In this document: one piece after another, positions 57,855-64,000 of the stretch
How positions within the stretch are numbered: the first letter of the stretch is position 1
Layout of the letters: the number at the start of each line of letters is the position of its first letter
From: Arthrobacter sp. SX1312
Lineage (GTDB): Bacteria > Actinomycetota > Actinomycetes > Actinomycetales > Micrococcaceae
Assembly (NCBI RefSeq): GCF_002929295.1
Contig: NZ_PJIM01000003.1
Coordinates: 1 to 64,000, forward strand
Direction: 5' to 3'
Length of the DNA stretch: 64,000 bases
The notes under the pieces: model-generated
Told to the model about the DNA's origin: nothing
Database searches by the model: none
What the model saw: the letters and a program-made list of their open reading frames with translations, nothing else
Position numbers and translations under genes: made by a program

Positions 57855-57928
57855 TAGGGCTGCTGGGGCTTGAACCCAGGACAAACGGATTATGAGTCCG
57901 CTGCTCTAACCAGCTGAGCTACAGCCCC
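57855..57928 (-). tRNA. tRNA with CAU anticodon (Met, or Ile2)
   Basis: On the minus strand all arms pair: acceptor GGGGCTG/CAGCCCT (with one G-U), D arm GCTC/GAGC, anticodon stem GCGGA/TCCGT with loop CTCATAA, T arm CTGGG/CCCAG around TTCAAGC. 74 bases; CCA is not encoded. CAU can be elongator Met or lysidine-modified Ile2 and the sequence alone does not decide. Confidence 0.92.
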
Positions 57929-57992
57929 CAGGGAGCGCACGGCCCCTGGTGCACCGGCGCCGGGACGACCGCCCCGGCGCCGGACGCAGCCT

Positions 57993-59222
57993 TCATTGTA
58001 TGCGGCCGGCGAGATCCGCTTCGCGGGGGGCGGGGGGCTGCGAGGAGAGGGTCCCGTAGTACAGGCCCTCGAACGTCTCCAGCGTCGCGTTGATGTCGTG
58101 CTTGCCCACCATGGCCCGGCTCACGGCGCCCATCGCCTGCTGCTCCTCCCGGGAGAGGCTGAGGATCTCCGTGATGCGCTTGCCCAGCTGGTCCGCGTCG
58201 CCCGGCTCGAACAGGTAGCCGTTCTCGCCGTCGGACACCAGGTGCGGCAGGGCCATGGCGTTGGCGAGCAGCACGGGCGTGGACGCGGACATGGCCTCGA
58301 GGGTGACGAGCGACTGCAGTTCGGCGGTACCCGGCTGGCAGAACAGCGACGCCCGGATGTAGCTCCGGCGCAGCTCCTCGTCGTCGATCAGGCCGCGGAA
58401 GCGCACGCGGTCACTGATACCGAGACGGGCGGCCTGCGCCTGCAGCGCCGGCTTCACCTCGCCGCCGCCCACGATCTCGAGGTGCACCTCGAGGTGCTCG
58501 GGGGTCCGGGCGACGGCGTCGATCAGCACGTCGATGTGCTTCTCCTCGGCGAGCCGGCCCACGAAGAGGACCGTCGGGTGCTCGTTCGGTTCGATGACCT
58601 CGCCCGGCCGGACCTCGTAGGCCGCGGCATCGATGCCGTTGGAGACGGGCAGCACCTCACGCAGGAAGGCGTGGTCGTGCATGGCCTTCGCGGCCAGCGG
58701 CGTCGGGGTGGTGACCGCGGCGGCCCTGCCCATCACCTTGCCCATGTCCCTCCACGAGTTCTTCGCCACGATCCGCTTGAACCACTCGGGGAAGGGCAGG
58801 AAGGGGTTGATGTTCTCGGGCATGAAGTGGTTGGTGGCCACGACCCGGATGCCCCGCTTCACGGCTTCGTACAGCGCGTACTGCCCCACCATGTAGTGGC
58901 ACTGGATGTGGACGACGTCGGGCCGGACCCGGTCGAACAGCAGGCTGATGTCCCGCTTGATCTCCCAGGGGAGGCAGATGCGCCAGTAGTCGTGGGTGGG
59001 GACGCTGTGCGAGCGGAGGCGGTGGACGGACCAGTCGCCGTCCGGCTCGGTGACGCTCGGGCCGTTGGACGGGCGCGGAGCGAGGACGTGCACCGCGTGG
59101 CCTCGCCCCGCCATCCCCTTCGCCAGCCGGTAGCCGAACTGAGCCGCGCCGTTCACGTTGGGCGGGTATGTATCCGCGGCGATCAGGATGGTCAGGGGCT
59201 TGAAATCAGCCGGGTAACTCAC
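57993..59222 (-). CDS. GT4-family glycosyltransferase
   Basis: 409 residues, GT-B fold. N-terminal acceptor domain with ILIAADTYPPNVNGAAQFGYRLAKGMAGRGHAVHVLAP, VVHIQCHYMVGQYALYEAVKRG and TNHFMPENINPF; C-terminal donor domain with VLFVGRLAEEKHIDVLIDAVA and the sugar-nucleotide Glu motif PGTAELQSLVTLEAMSASTPVLLANAMALPHLV. Mannosyl or glucosyl transfer for cell envelope lipids is plausible; the acceptor is not determinable. GTG start with AGGGA 7 bases upstream. Followed by a DMT transporter gene. Confidence 0.88.
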   Translation of the reverse strand: MSYPADFKPLTILIAADTYPPNVNGAAQFGYRLAKGMAGRGHAVHVLAPRPSNGPSVTEPDGDWSVHRLRSHSVPTHDYWRICLPWEIKRDISLLFDRVRPDVVHIQCHYMVGQYALYEAVKRGIRVVATNHFMPENINPFLPFPEWFKRIVAKNSWRDMGKVMGRAAAVTTPTPLAAKAMHDHAFLREVLPVSNGIDAAAYEVRPGEVIEPNEHPTVLFVGRLAEEKHIDVLIDAVARTPEHLEVHLEIVGGGEVKPALQAQAARLGISDRVRFRGLIDDEELRRSYIRASLFCQPGTAELQSLVTLEAMSASTPVLLANAMALPHLVSDGENGYLFEPGDADQLGKRITEILSLSREEQQAMGAVSRAMVGKHDINATLETFEGLYYGTLSSQPPAPREADLAGRIQ

Positions 59223-59271
59223 GGAGGGATCCCTACGTCGGTGTGCTGGACAAGTACTTCGATGGCTCGGA

Positions 59272-60147
59272 TCAGCGCTGCCGCTTCACGACGTCGGGGT
59301 GGTGTCGGGCCAGGGCAACGACCCCAACAATAGCAACGAGGGCTGCTGCGCCCATGCCCAACGCGGTCACCGTCCGCACATCGGGCTGGAGTTCCTGGAG
59401 GATCGTGATGCCCACGGCGATGCCGACGATCGGGTCGATCACGGTGAGGCCCGCGATGACGAGGTCGGGTGGGCCGGTCGCGTAGGCGCTCTGCACGAAC
59501 CAGATCCCCAGCGCCACGGCGGCGGCGAGGGCCAGCAGGGTCGCGATCGGGACGTTGAGCAGGAACCGCCCGTTCGGGTCCAGCAGGTGGCCCGCGACGA
59601 TCTTGGTCAGGACGGCGACGAACCCGAAGAGGACGCCCGCCCCGAGGATGTAGGCGAACGCGTTGAGGCGGTGCCGGCCCACCACGGCCAGGGAGCCGAA
59701 CAGCAGGACCGCGGCCCCCAGCAGGAGCACCACCGACAGTTCCTGCGCGGGTTCGACCGCGTGGTTCTCGCGGGTGACGTTCACGGCGAGGATCACGAAG
59801 AGGGCACTCCCCGTCACGCAGGCGGTGATCGCGGCGACGGTGGGACGGTTCAGGCGGATGCCCTGGTCGCGGGAGTTGACGATCGTGGTGATCACGAGCG
59901 CGATGGCCCCGATGGGTTGCACCACGGTGAGGCTGGCGAGCGACAGGGCGATCACGTTCAGCGCCGTCCCCGTGACGAGCAGGAAGAGCCCGAACAACCA
60001 GCGCGGGTTGGTGAGGAGGCGGGTGAAGCCCGAGGAACTCAGGTTCAGGCCGCCCGTGTTCGCCCGCACGGCACTGCCCTGGCGCTGCGCTCCGAACGCG
60101 AGGAAGACCGCGCCGAGGAGCGCCAGCGCGATGGCTAGGGCGGGCAC
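59272..60147 (-). CDS. DMT-family membrane transporter (EamA-like)
   Basis: 291 residues, about ten hydrophobic helices. LNVIALSLASLTVVQPIGAIALVITTIVNSR and the equivalent second-half ATGPPDLVIAGLTVIDPIVGIAVGI show the duplicated DMT architecture. The ligand is unknown. GTG 60147 overlaps the phosphatidyltransferase stop by 13 bases, so the two are probably coupled. The ribosome-binding site is weak. Confidence 0.8.
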   Translation of the reverse strand: MPALAIALALLGAVFLAFGAQRQGSAVRANTGGLNLSSSGFTRLLTNPRWLFGLFLLVTGTALNVIALSLASLTVVQPIGAIALVITTIVNSRDQGIRLNRPTVAAITACVTGSALFVILAVNVTRENHAVEPAQELSVVLLLGAAVLLFGSLAVVGRHRLNAFAYILGAGVLFGFVAVLTKIVAGHLLDPNGRFLLNVPIATLLALAAAVALGIWFVQSAYATGPPDLVIAGLTVIDPIVGIAVGITILQELQPDVRTVTALGMGAAALVAIVGVVALARHHPDVVKRQR

Positions 60148-60758
60148 GACTGCTGCTCGGCCCGCTCCAGACGGTATTTGCGGTGTGCTGCGATGAAGTA
60201 GGCCCCGAAGGCGACGAGGTGCAGGAAGCATCCCACGGCGAGCATGGCCTGGGCGAGAACGAAGATCCACTCCTGCTCGAAGCCCTCGACCTCGTGCAGC
60301 AGGAGCAGCGGCGCCCCGACCAGCAGCAGCGCGGTCCGGATCTTCCCGACCGTGATGACGGGGAGGTGCAGCGGCCCGCGGAAGAGGACGAGGGCGTTGA
60401 CGATGAGGATGAGGTCCGGGATGACGATGGTCCAGACGAGCCATGCGGGGGCGATGCCGTCGACGACGAAGGTCACGGCGACGACGATCATGGCGGTGCG
60501 GTCGGCGACCGGATCGAGCCACTTCCCGACGACGGACACCTGGTTGAGCCGCCGTGCGAGGTATCCGTCGACCCAGTCGGTCGAACCGATCACCACGAGG
60601 GTGGTCACGGCGGCTCCGTAGCGCTGCTGCGTGATGAACCAGACGAACAGCGGGACCCCGAGGAACCGGACGATCGTGACGAGGTTGGGCAGGGTCCAGG
60701 CCGTCGTGAGCACCGGGCCCTCGCCACCCGGCCGTCCTCCAGCCCCGATCAGTCTCAT
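60135..60758 (-). CDS. CDP-alcohol phosphatidyltransferase
   Basis: 207 residues, about five helices. The CDP-alcohol motif is complete: Asp-x2-Asp-Gly-x2-Ala-Arg-x8-Gly-x3-Asp-x3-Asp in STDWVDGYLARRLNQVSV followed by VGKWLDPVADR. Closest to PgsA-like phosphatidylglycerophosphate synthases, but the acceptor alcohol is not certain. ATG at 60758 (GGAGG 8 bases upstream); a GTG just before it is equally spaced. cdsA in the same window supplies its CDP-DAG donor. Confidence 0.88.
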   Translation of the reverse strand: MRLIGAGGRPGGEGPVLTTAWTLPNLVTIVRFLGVPLFVWFITQQRYGAAVTTLVVIGSTDWVDGYLARRLNQVSVVGKWLDPVADRTAMIVVAVTFVVDGIAPAWLVWTIVIPDLILIVNALVLFRGPLHLPVITVGKIRTALLLVGAPLLLLHEVEGFEQEWIFVLAQAMLAVGCFLHLVAFGAYFIAAHRKYRLERAEQQSCPP

Positions 60759-60789
60759 CACCCGTGCCTCCCGGTCCCATTATGCAGGC

Positions 60790-60844
60790 AGACGGCCGGT
60801 CCCCCGTCCCCCGCTCGCGGGCGGGGATCGGGGACCGGCCGTCT
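60790..60844 (-). terminator. Long hairpin terminator after the holin-like gene
   Basis: Arms of 15 perfect bases (AGACGGCCGGTCCCC and complement) with further inner pairing, 17 bases past the upstream gene's stop. It separates it from the phosphatidyltransferase gene. Confidence 0.8.
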
Positions 60845-60861
60845 GTCGGTCGGGCTGCCTG

Positions 60862-61668
60862 CTACTTGCTCAGGAGGCGGCGCAGCATGACGAGCATCGC
60901 GGCGACGGACGCAGCGAGGACACTCAGCGGCTTCCAGCGGTCGGCGAGGCTCGTGTTGAGGGGCACGTCGCGCCGGACGGCGACCGCCCCGGTCCTGCCG
61001 CCGGCGGTCGAACTGCCGGCCGTCGGCGTGCCCTGGGGCGAGCGGTGGCGGGCGCCGTCGAGGCGTGACTTGACGTCCACGCGCGCACCGAGCGAGTCGC
61101 GGGCGTCGGCGATGTGCGTCCGGCGCTCCCCGGTGCGGCCGCGCAGCTCCTCGTAGGAGGGCGTCGGCTCCTTCGGCCGGGTGTCCTTGTCGGCGTCCTT
61201 GGGCTTCTTCTCCTCCTTGGGCTTCTTGACGTCCAGCGTGGCCGGGTCGAAGCTGCGGCCCTCCTTGAGCACACCGAGGTCGTAGCGGATGCCCCGGATC
61301 GCGTCCTCGGGCAGCAGCGGGAGCTGCTTCTTGAGGCGGGAGACCCCGATCAGCGCGAGGATGCCGCCGATCACGAGGAAGACCAGCGCGACCAGCAGGG
61401 CGGCCAGCCATGCGGGCATGATCTCGGCGAGACCCATGATGGCCGCGACGACGAGCGCCACGGCGAAGAACAGGACGAAGACCAGGGCGACGACGAGGAG
61501 GGCGGCGGCGATCCCGGCCTTGGTGCCCTTCTGCTTCAGCTGTGCGACGGCGATCGAGAACTCGTCGCTGGCCTGCCGCGGCGTCAGGCGGGCGAGCAGC
61601 CTGATCAGTCCGACGATCGAGAGTGAGCCTGTGGACCGCTTGCTGCGCGTACTAGCCGAGCTGTTCAT
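60862..61668 (-). CDS. Phage-holin-superfamily-like membrane protein
   Basis: 268 residues. Two long hydrophobic helices (about 52-75 and 86-110), a cytoplasmic N-terminal region with RLTPRQASDEFSIAVAQLKQKG, a long charged Lys/Glu/Asp tail, and a third short hydrophobic segment at the end (LSVLAASVAAMLVMLRRLLSK). It matches the actinobacterial holin superfamily III (DUF1469-like) architecture. That name is not evidence of a phage; no phage genes are nearby. ATG 61668 with GGAGG at 8 bases. Confidence 0.72.
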   Translation of the reverse strand: MNSSASTRSKRSTGSLSIVGLIRLLARLTPRQASDEFSIAVAQLKQKGTKAGIAAALLVVALVFVLFFAVALVVAAIMGLAEIMPAWLAALLVALVFLVIGGILALIGVSRLKKQLPLLPEDAIRGIRYDLGVLKEGRSFDPATLDVKKPKEEKKPKDADKDTRPKEPTPSYEELRGRTGERRTHIADARDSLGARVDVKSRLDGARHRSPQGTPTAGSSTAGGRTGAVAVRRDVPLNTSLADRWKPLSVLAASVAAMLVMLRRLLSK

Positions 61669-61825
61669 AGGCCCTGCCTCCATTCGTAGGTGTCTTGCTG
61701 GACATTCGCTGAACCAAAATTACCATCGGGCCCGGGCACGTCGGCCGCCCGCGGGCGGCGGCGCCGTCGGGAGCGGGATACGCCGCGATGCGGTACTGCC
61801 GCCCGCCCTGCTCCCCCGGTGCCCG

Positions 61826-63262
61826 TCATCGTGCCGGCGCGAGCTCGGCGTTGTCCTCGAGGTCCCTGCCGGCGAACTCGGGGAGCCTGGTCCGGACGAA
61901 GACGAAGGACACCACGGCGAAGACCGTGAAGGCCGCGTACATGACCCACAGGCCGAGGTTCGCGCTGACCCACGGGAAGGTGAGGGTGACGATGAAGTTG
62001 AAGACCCAGTTGACCATCGTCGCGACGCCGAGGGCGATCGAACGGATGCGGTTGGGGAACATCTCGCCGAGCGTGACCCACATGACCGGGCCCCAGGTCG
62101 CGGCGAAGAAGATGACGAAGAGGTTCGCGCCCACGAGGGCTATCGGACCCCAGACCCCGGGCAGGGCCACGTCGTCGCCGGTCCCCTCCGCCTGGAGGAA
62201 GGCGAGGGTCGCTGCAAGGAGCCCGACCGTCATGCCGATCGAACCGGCGAGGAGCAGCTTCCGGCGACCGATGCGGTCGACGAAGAAGATGGCGACGAAC
62301 GTCATGGTGACATTGATGATCGAGGTGATCACCGACGTCGTGAAGGGATCGCTCTCGCTGAAGCCCACGGACTTCCACAGCGTCGTGGAGTAGTAAAAGA
62401 TCGCGTTGATGCCGACGAGCTGCTGGAGCGCCGCGATGGCCATGCCGACCCACAGGATGGGCTGCAGCCCCAGCGCGGGACCGCGCAGGTCGCGGTACCC
62501 GGCCCGGTCCTCGCGTTCGAAGCTCTCGCGGATCTGGCGGATCTTGCCCTCGGTGTCCCGGACGCCGGACACCCGTGACAGGATGCGGGCGGCGTCCTCG
62601 TCCCGATCGGCCCGGACGAGGAACTGGGGCGACTCGGGGATGATGAGCGCGAGGACGCCGTAGACGACGGCCGGGAGCACGCCGACGAGGAGCATCCAGC
62701 GCCAGGCGGACAGCCCCCACCAGAACTCGTTCGCGGCGCCGCCGGCGGCGTTGGCGAACGAGGCGTCGGAGAGCAGTGCGACGAAGATGCCGATCGTGAT
62801 GGCGAGCTGCTGCACCGAGGCGAGTCCCCCGCGCCACTTCGACGGCGCGATCTCCGCGATGTACCCGGGCACGATGACGGAGGCGATACCGATCGCCAGG
62901 CCCCCGACGAGACGCCAGGCCATGAGGTCCCACTCGGAGAAGGCGAACGCGGATCCGGCGGAGTTGATCGCGAACAGGAAGGCTGCCGCGACCATCACCT
63001 TCTTGCGCCCCCACCGGTCGGCGAGCCCGCCGGCGAACCACGCACCGGCGGCACAGCCGAGCAGCGTGATGGCGACGGTGAACCCGAGGACGCTCGCGCT
63101 CAGCTCGAAGTCGGCCTGGATCGAATCGACCGCACCGTTGATGACGGCCGTGTCGAAACCGAAGAGGAGGCCTCCGACGGCGGCGGCCATCGTGATGCCG
63201 ATGACCCGCGCGAGGTGCCGCGGTGGTTCCGCGGTCTCCGTGTCGACGTCGTGCTCGCTCAT
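61826..63262 (-). CDS. Sugar-porter-family MFS transporter
   Basis: 478 residues, twelve helices. FGFDTAVINGAVDSIQ (first helix), GGLADRWGRKKVM (loop 2-3), RWMLLVGVLPAVVYGVLALIIPESPQFLVRADRDEDA, QQLVGINAIFYYSTTLW and FFVDRIGRRKLLL all match the GLUT/XylE/GalP family. Probable proton/sugar symport; sugar not known. The gene is 293 bases from the divergent efflux pump and has no gene neighbour of sugar metabolism here. Confidence 0.92.
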   Translation of the reverse strand: MSEHDVDTETAEPPRHLARVIGITMAAAVGGLLFGFDTAVINGAVDSIQADFELSASVLGFTVAITLLGCAAGAWFAGGLADRWGRKKVMVAAAFLFAINSAGSAFAFSEWDLMAWRLVGGLAIGIASVIVPGYIAEIAPSKWRGGLASVQQLAITIGIFVALLSDASFANAAGGAANEFWWGLSAWRWMLLVGVLPAVVYGVLALIIPESPQFLVRADRDEDAARILSRVSGVRDTEGKIRQIRESFEREDRAGYRDLRGPALGLQPILWVGMAIAALQQLVGINAIFYYSTTLWKSVGFSESDPFTTSVITSIINVTMTFVAIFFVDRIGRRKLLLAGSIGMTVGLLAATLAFLQAEGTGDDVALPGVWGPIALVGANLFVIFFAATWGPVMWVTLGEMFPNRIRSIALGVATMVNWVFNFIVTLTFPWVSANLGLWVMYAAFTVFAVVSFVFVRTRLPEFAGRDLEDNAELAPAR

Positions 63263-63555
63263 GCTCGGTTCTCCCTGCTCGTTCGGCCCTTCAACACCCT
63301 ACGTCAGTCCGAAGCCTGCTTAGCAGCGCGCCCGACGTTCGGCCAGTGCCGGAGGGACGGCGCGAGGCTTGACGGGGGTCGTAGGATAGGAACACCGTTG
63401 ATTCGCCGCAGCAACCAATTCGTCCCGATCGGGACGGCCTGCTGCACGTCGCGAGCCGCTCCGCCGCCGTCGCCGGGCCGCCGCCGCAGTCGATGCATCC
63501 CCTGCTCCACCCGATCCGCACCCTGGCCGCACCACCGTTCCCGTTAGGCAGCATC

Positions 63556-64000
63556 TTGAGCACCACCGTGAGCACCATCACCCATCCCGGCGACGCCCTC
63601 TCCCGCCGCGAGAAGATCATCTACGTCTTCATCCTCGGCACCCTGACCGCCCTCGGACCGTTCACGATCGACCTGTACCTGCCCGCCTTCCCGGCCCTGC
63701 GGTCGGACCTGGGTGTCTCCGAAGCGGCCATCCAGCTGACGCTGACGGGAACGATCATCGGGTTCGCCGGCGGACAGCTCCTCGTGGGGCCGCTCAGCGA
63801 CAAGATCGGGCGGCGCCTGCCCCTCATCTTCGCGACCACGCTGCACGTCGGGGCCTCCATCGGCGCAGCGTCCTCCGAGGACATCAACATGCTCATGCTG
63901 TTCCGCGTGCTCCAGGGCATCGGCGCCGCGGGCGGCGGCGTGGTCGCGATGGCCATGGTGCGCGACCTCTTCGGCGGCTACACCCTCGTGCGCATGCTGT
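63556..64000 (+). CDS. Bcr/CflA-type drug efflux MFS transporter, N-terminal part
   Basis: 148 codons are visible; the gene runs off the right end. FTIDLYLPAFPALRSDLGVSEAAIQLTLTGTIIGFAGGQLLVGPLSDKIGRRLPL is the standard Bcr/CflA start (helices 1-3) and RVLQGIGAAGGGVVAMAMVRDLFGG is the motif C region. TTG at 63556 has AGG 7 bases upstream; a GTG 12 bases on is in frame and also possible. Only about the first third of the protein is seen. Confidence 0.88.
   Translation, partial: MSTTVSTITHPGDALSRREKIIYVFILGTLTALGPFTIDLYLPAFPALRSDLGVSEAAIQLTLTGTIIGFAGGQLLVGPLSDKIGRRLPLIFATTLHVGASIGAASSEDINMLMLFRVLQGIGAAGGGVVAMAMVRDLFGGYTLVRML

Noticed and set aside
60862-61668. Holin-like gene as a sign of prophage
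   Set aside because: No terminase, capsid, integrase or lysin nearby; the superfamily is widespread on actinobacterial chromosomes.
61744-61759. 16-bp GC palindrome GCCGCCCGCGGGCGGC as terminator of the sugar porter
   Set aside because: No loop; all-GC palindromes of this size arise by chance here, and no other support exists.

Overview
The window is high-GC DNA with many GTG/TTG starts, 4-base ATGA/GTGA stop-start overlaps and probable leaderless promoters. Gene content and order (nusA-ylxR-infB-rbfA-truB-ribF-rpsO-pnp, dxr-rseP-ispG-proS, rpsB-tsf-pyrH-frr-cdsA, and a mycobacterium-like leucine catabolic cluster) point to the chromosome of an actinobacterium, most likely an Arthrobacter-like member of the Micrococcaceae. 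No prophage, insertion sequence, CRISPR array or plasmid function was seen. The window cuts a DsbA-like gene at the left end and a Bcr/CflA-type efflux gene at the right end.

Layout. 1-1.5 kb: partial DsbA-like protein and a PadR regulator/membrane protein pair. 1.6-16.7 kb: minus-strand information-processing block (rimP, nusA, ylxR, infB, rbfA, truB, ribF, rpsO, pnp, M16 peptidase), interrupted by a plus-strand aminotransferase between rbfA and truB and by three small membrane proteins between truB and ribF. 16.7-19.1 kb: membrane-anchored DUF4439-type protein and a streptomycin-6-kinase-like gene. 19.1-28.1 kb: TSUP permease, proS, GNAT, ispG, YciI protein, membrane protein with SatD-like HTH protein, rseP, dxr. 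Two of the MEP isoprenoid genes (dxr, ispG) lie here. 28.3-30 kb: DUF222/HNH endonuclease with internal 30-bp repeats.

30.1-44.1 kb: the main metabolic block. A TetR gene diverges from a minus-strand operon for carboxylase beta and alpha, acyl-CoA dehydrogenase, CoA-transferase A and B, MaoC hydratase and a CitE-like lyase. It is followed, after two small plus-strand genes, by a branched-chain 2-oxoacid dehydrogenase operon (E1 alpha, E1 beta, E2) and a divergent Lrp-type regulator. Together these cover leucine breakdown from the 2-oxoacid to acetyl-CoA and acetoacetate, then acetoacetyl-CoA. E3 and the transaminase are not identified here.

44.2-50.2 kb: two DUF485-type/sodium-solute symporter pairs flank a LytS/LytTR two-component system, which looks like a carboxylate uptake and sensing module. 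50.2-55.4 kb: DivIVA-domain protein, then rpsB-tsf-pyrH-frr-cdsA. 55.8-64 kb: M23 peptidase, acyl-CoA dehydrogenase with an operator-like palindrome, a CAU tRNA, GT4 glycosyltransferase, DMT transporter, CDP-alcohol phosphatidyltransferase, holin-superfamily-like membrane protein, sugar-porter MFS and the partial efflux pump.

Nothing here is clearly a new class of system. The best leads are compact regulatory sites: paired 16-bp palindromes before the leucine operon, palindromes framing the bkd promoter, a self-operator on the SatD-like promoter, and the symporter/two-component module.
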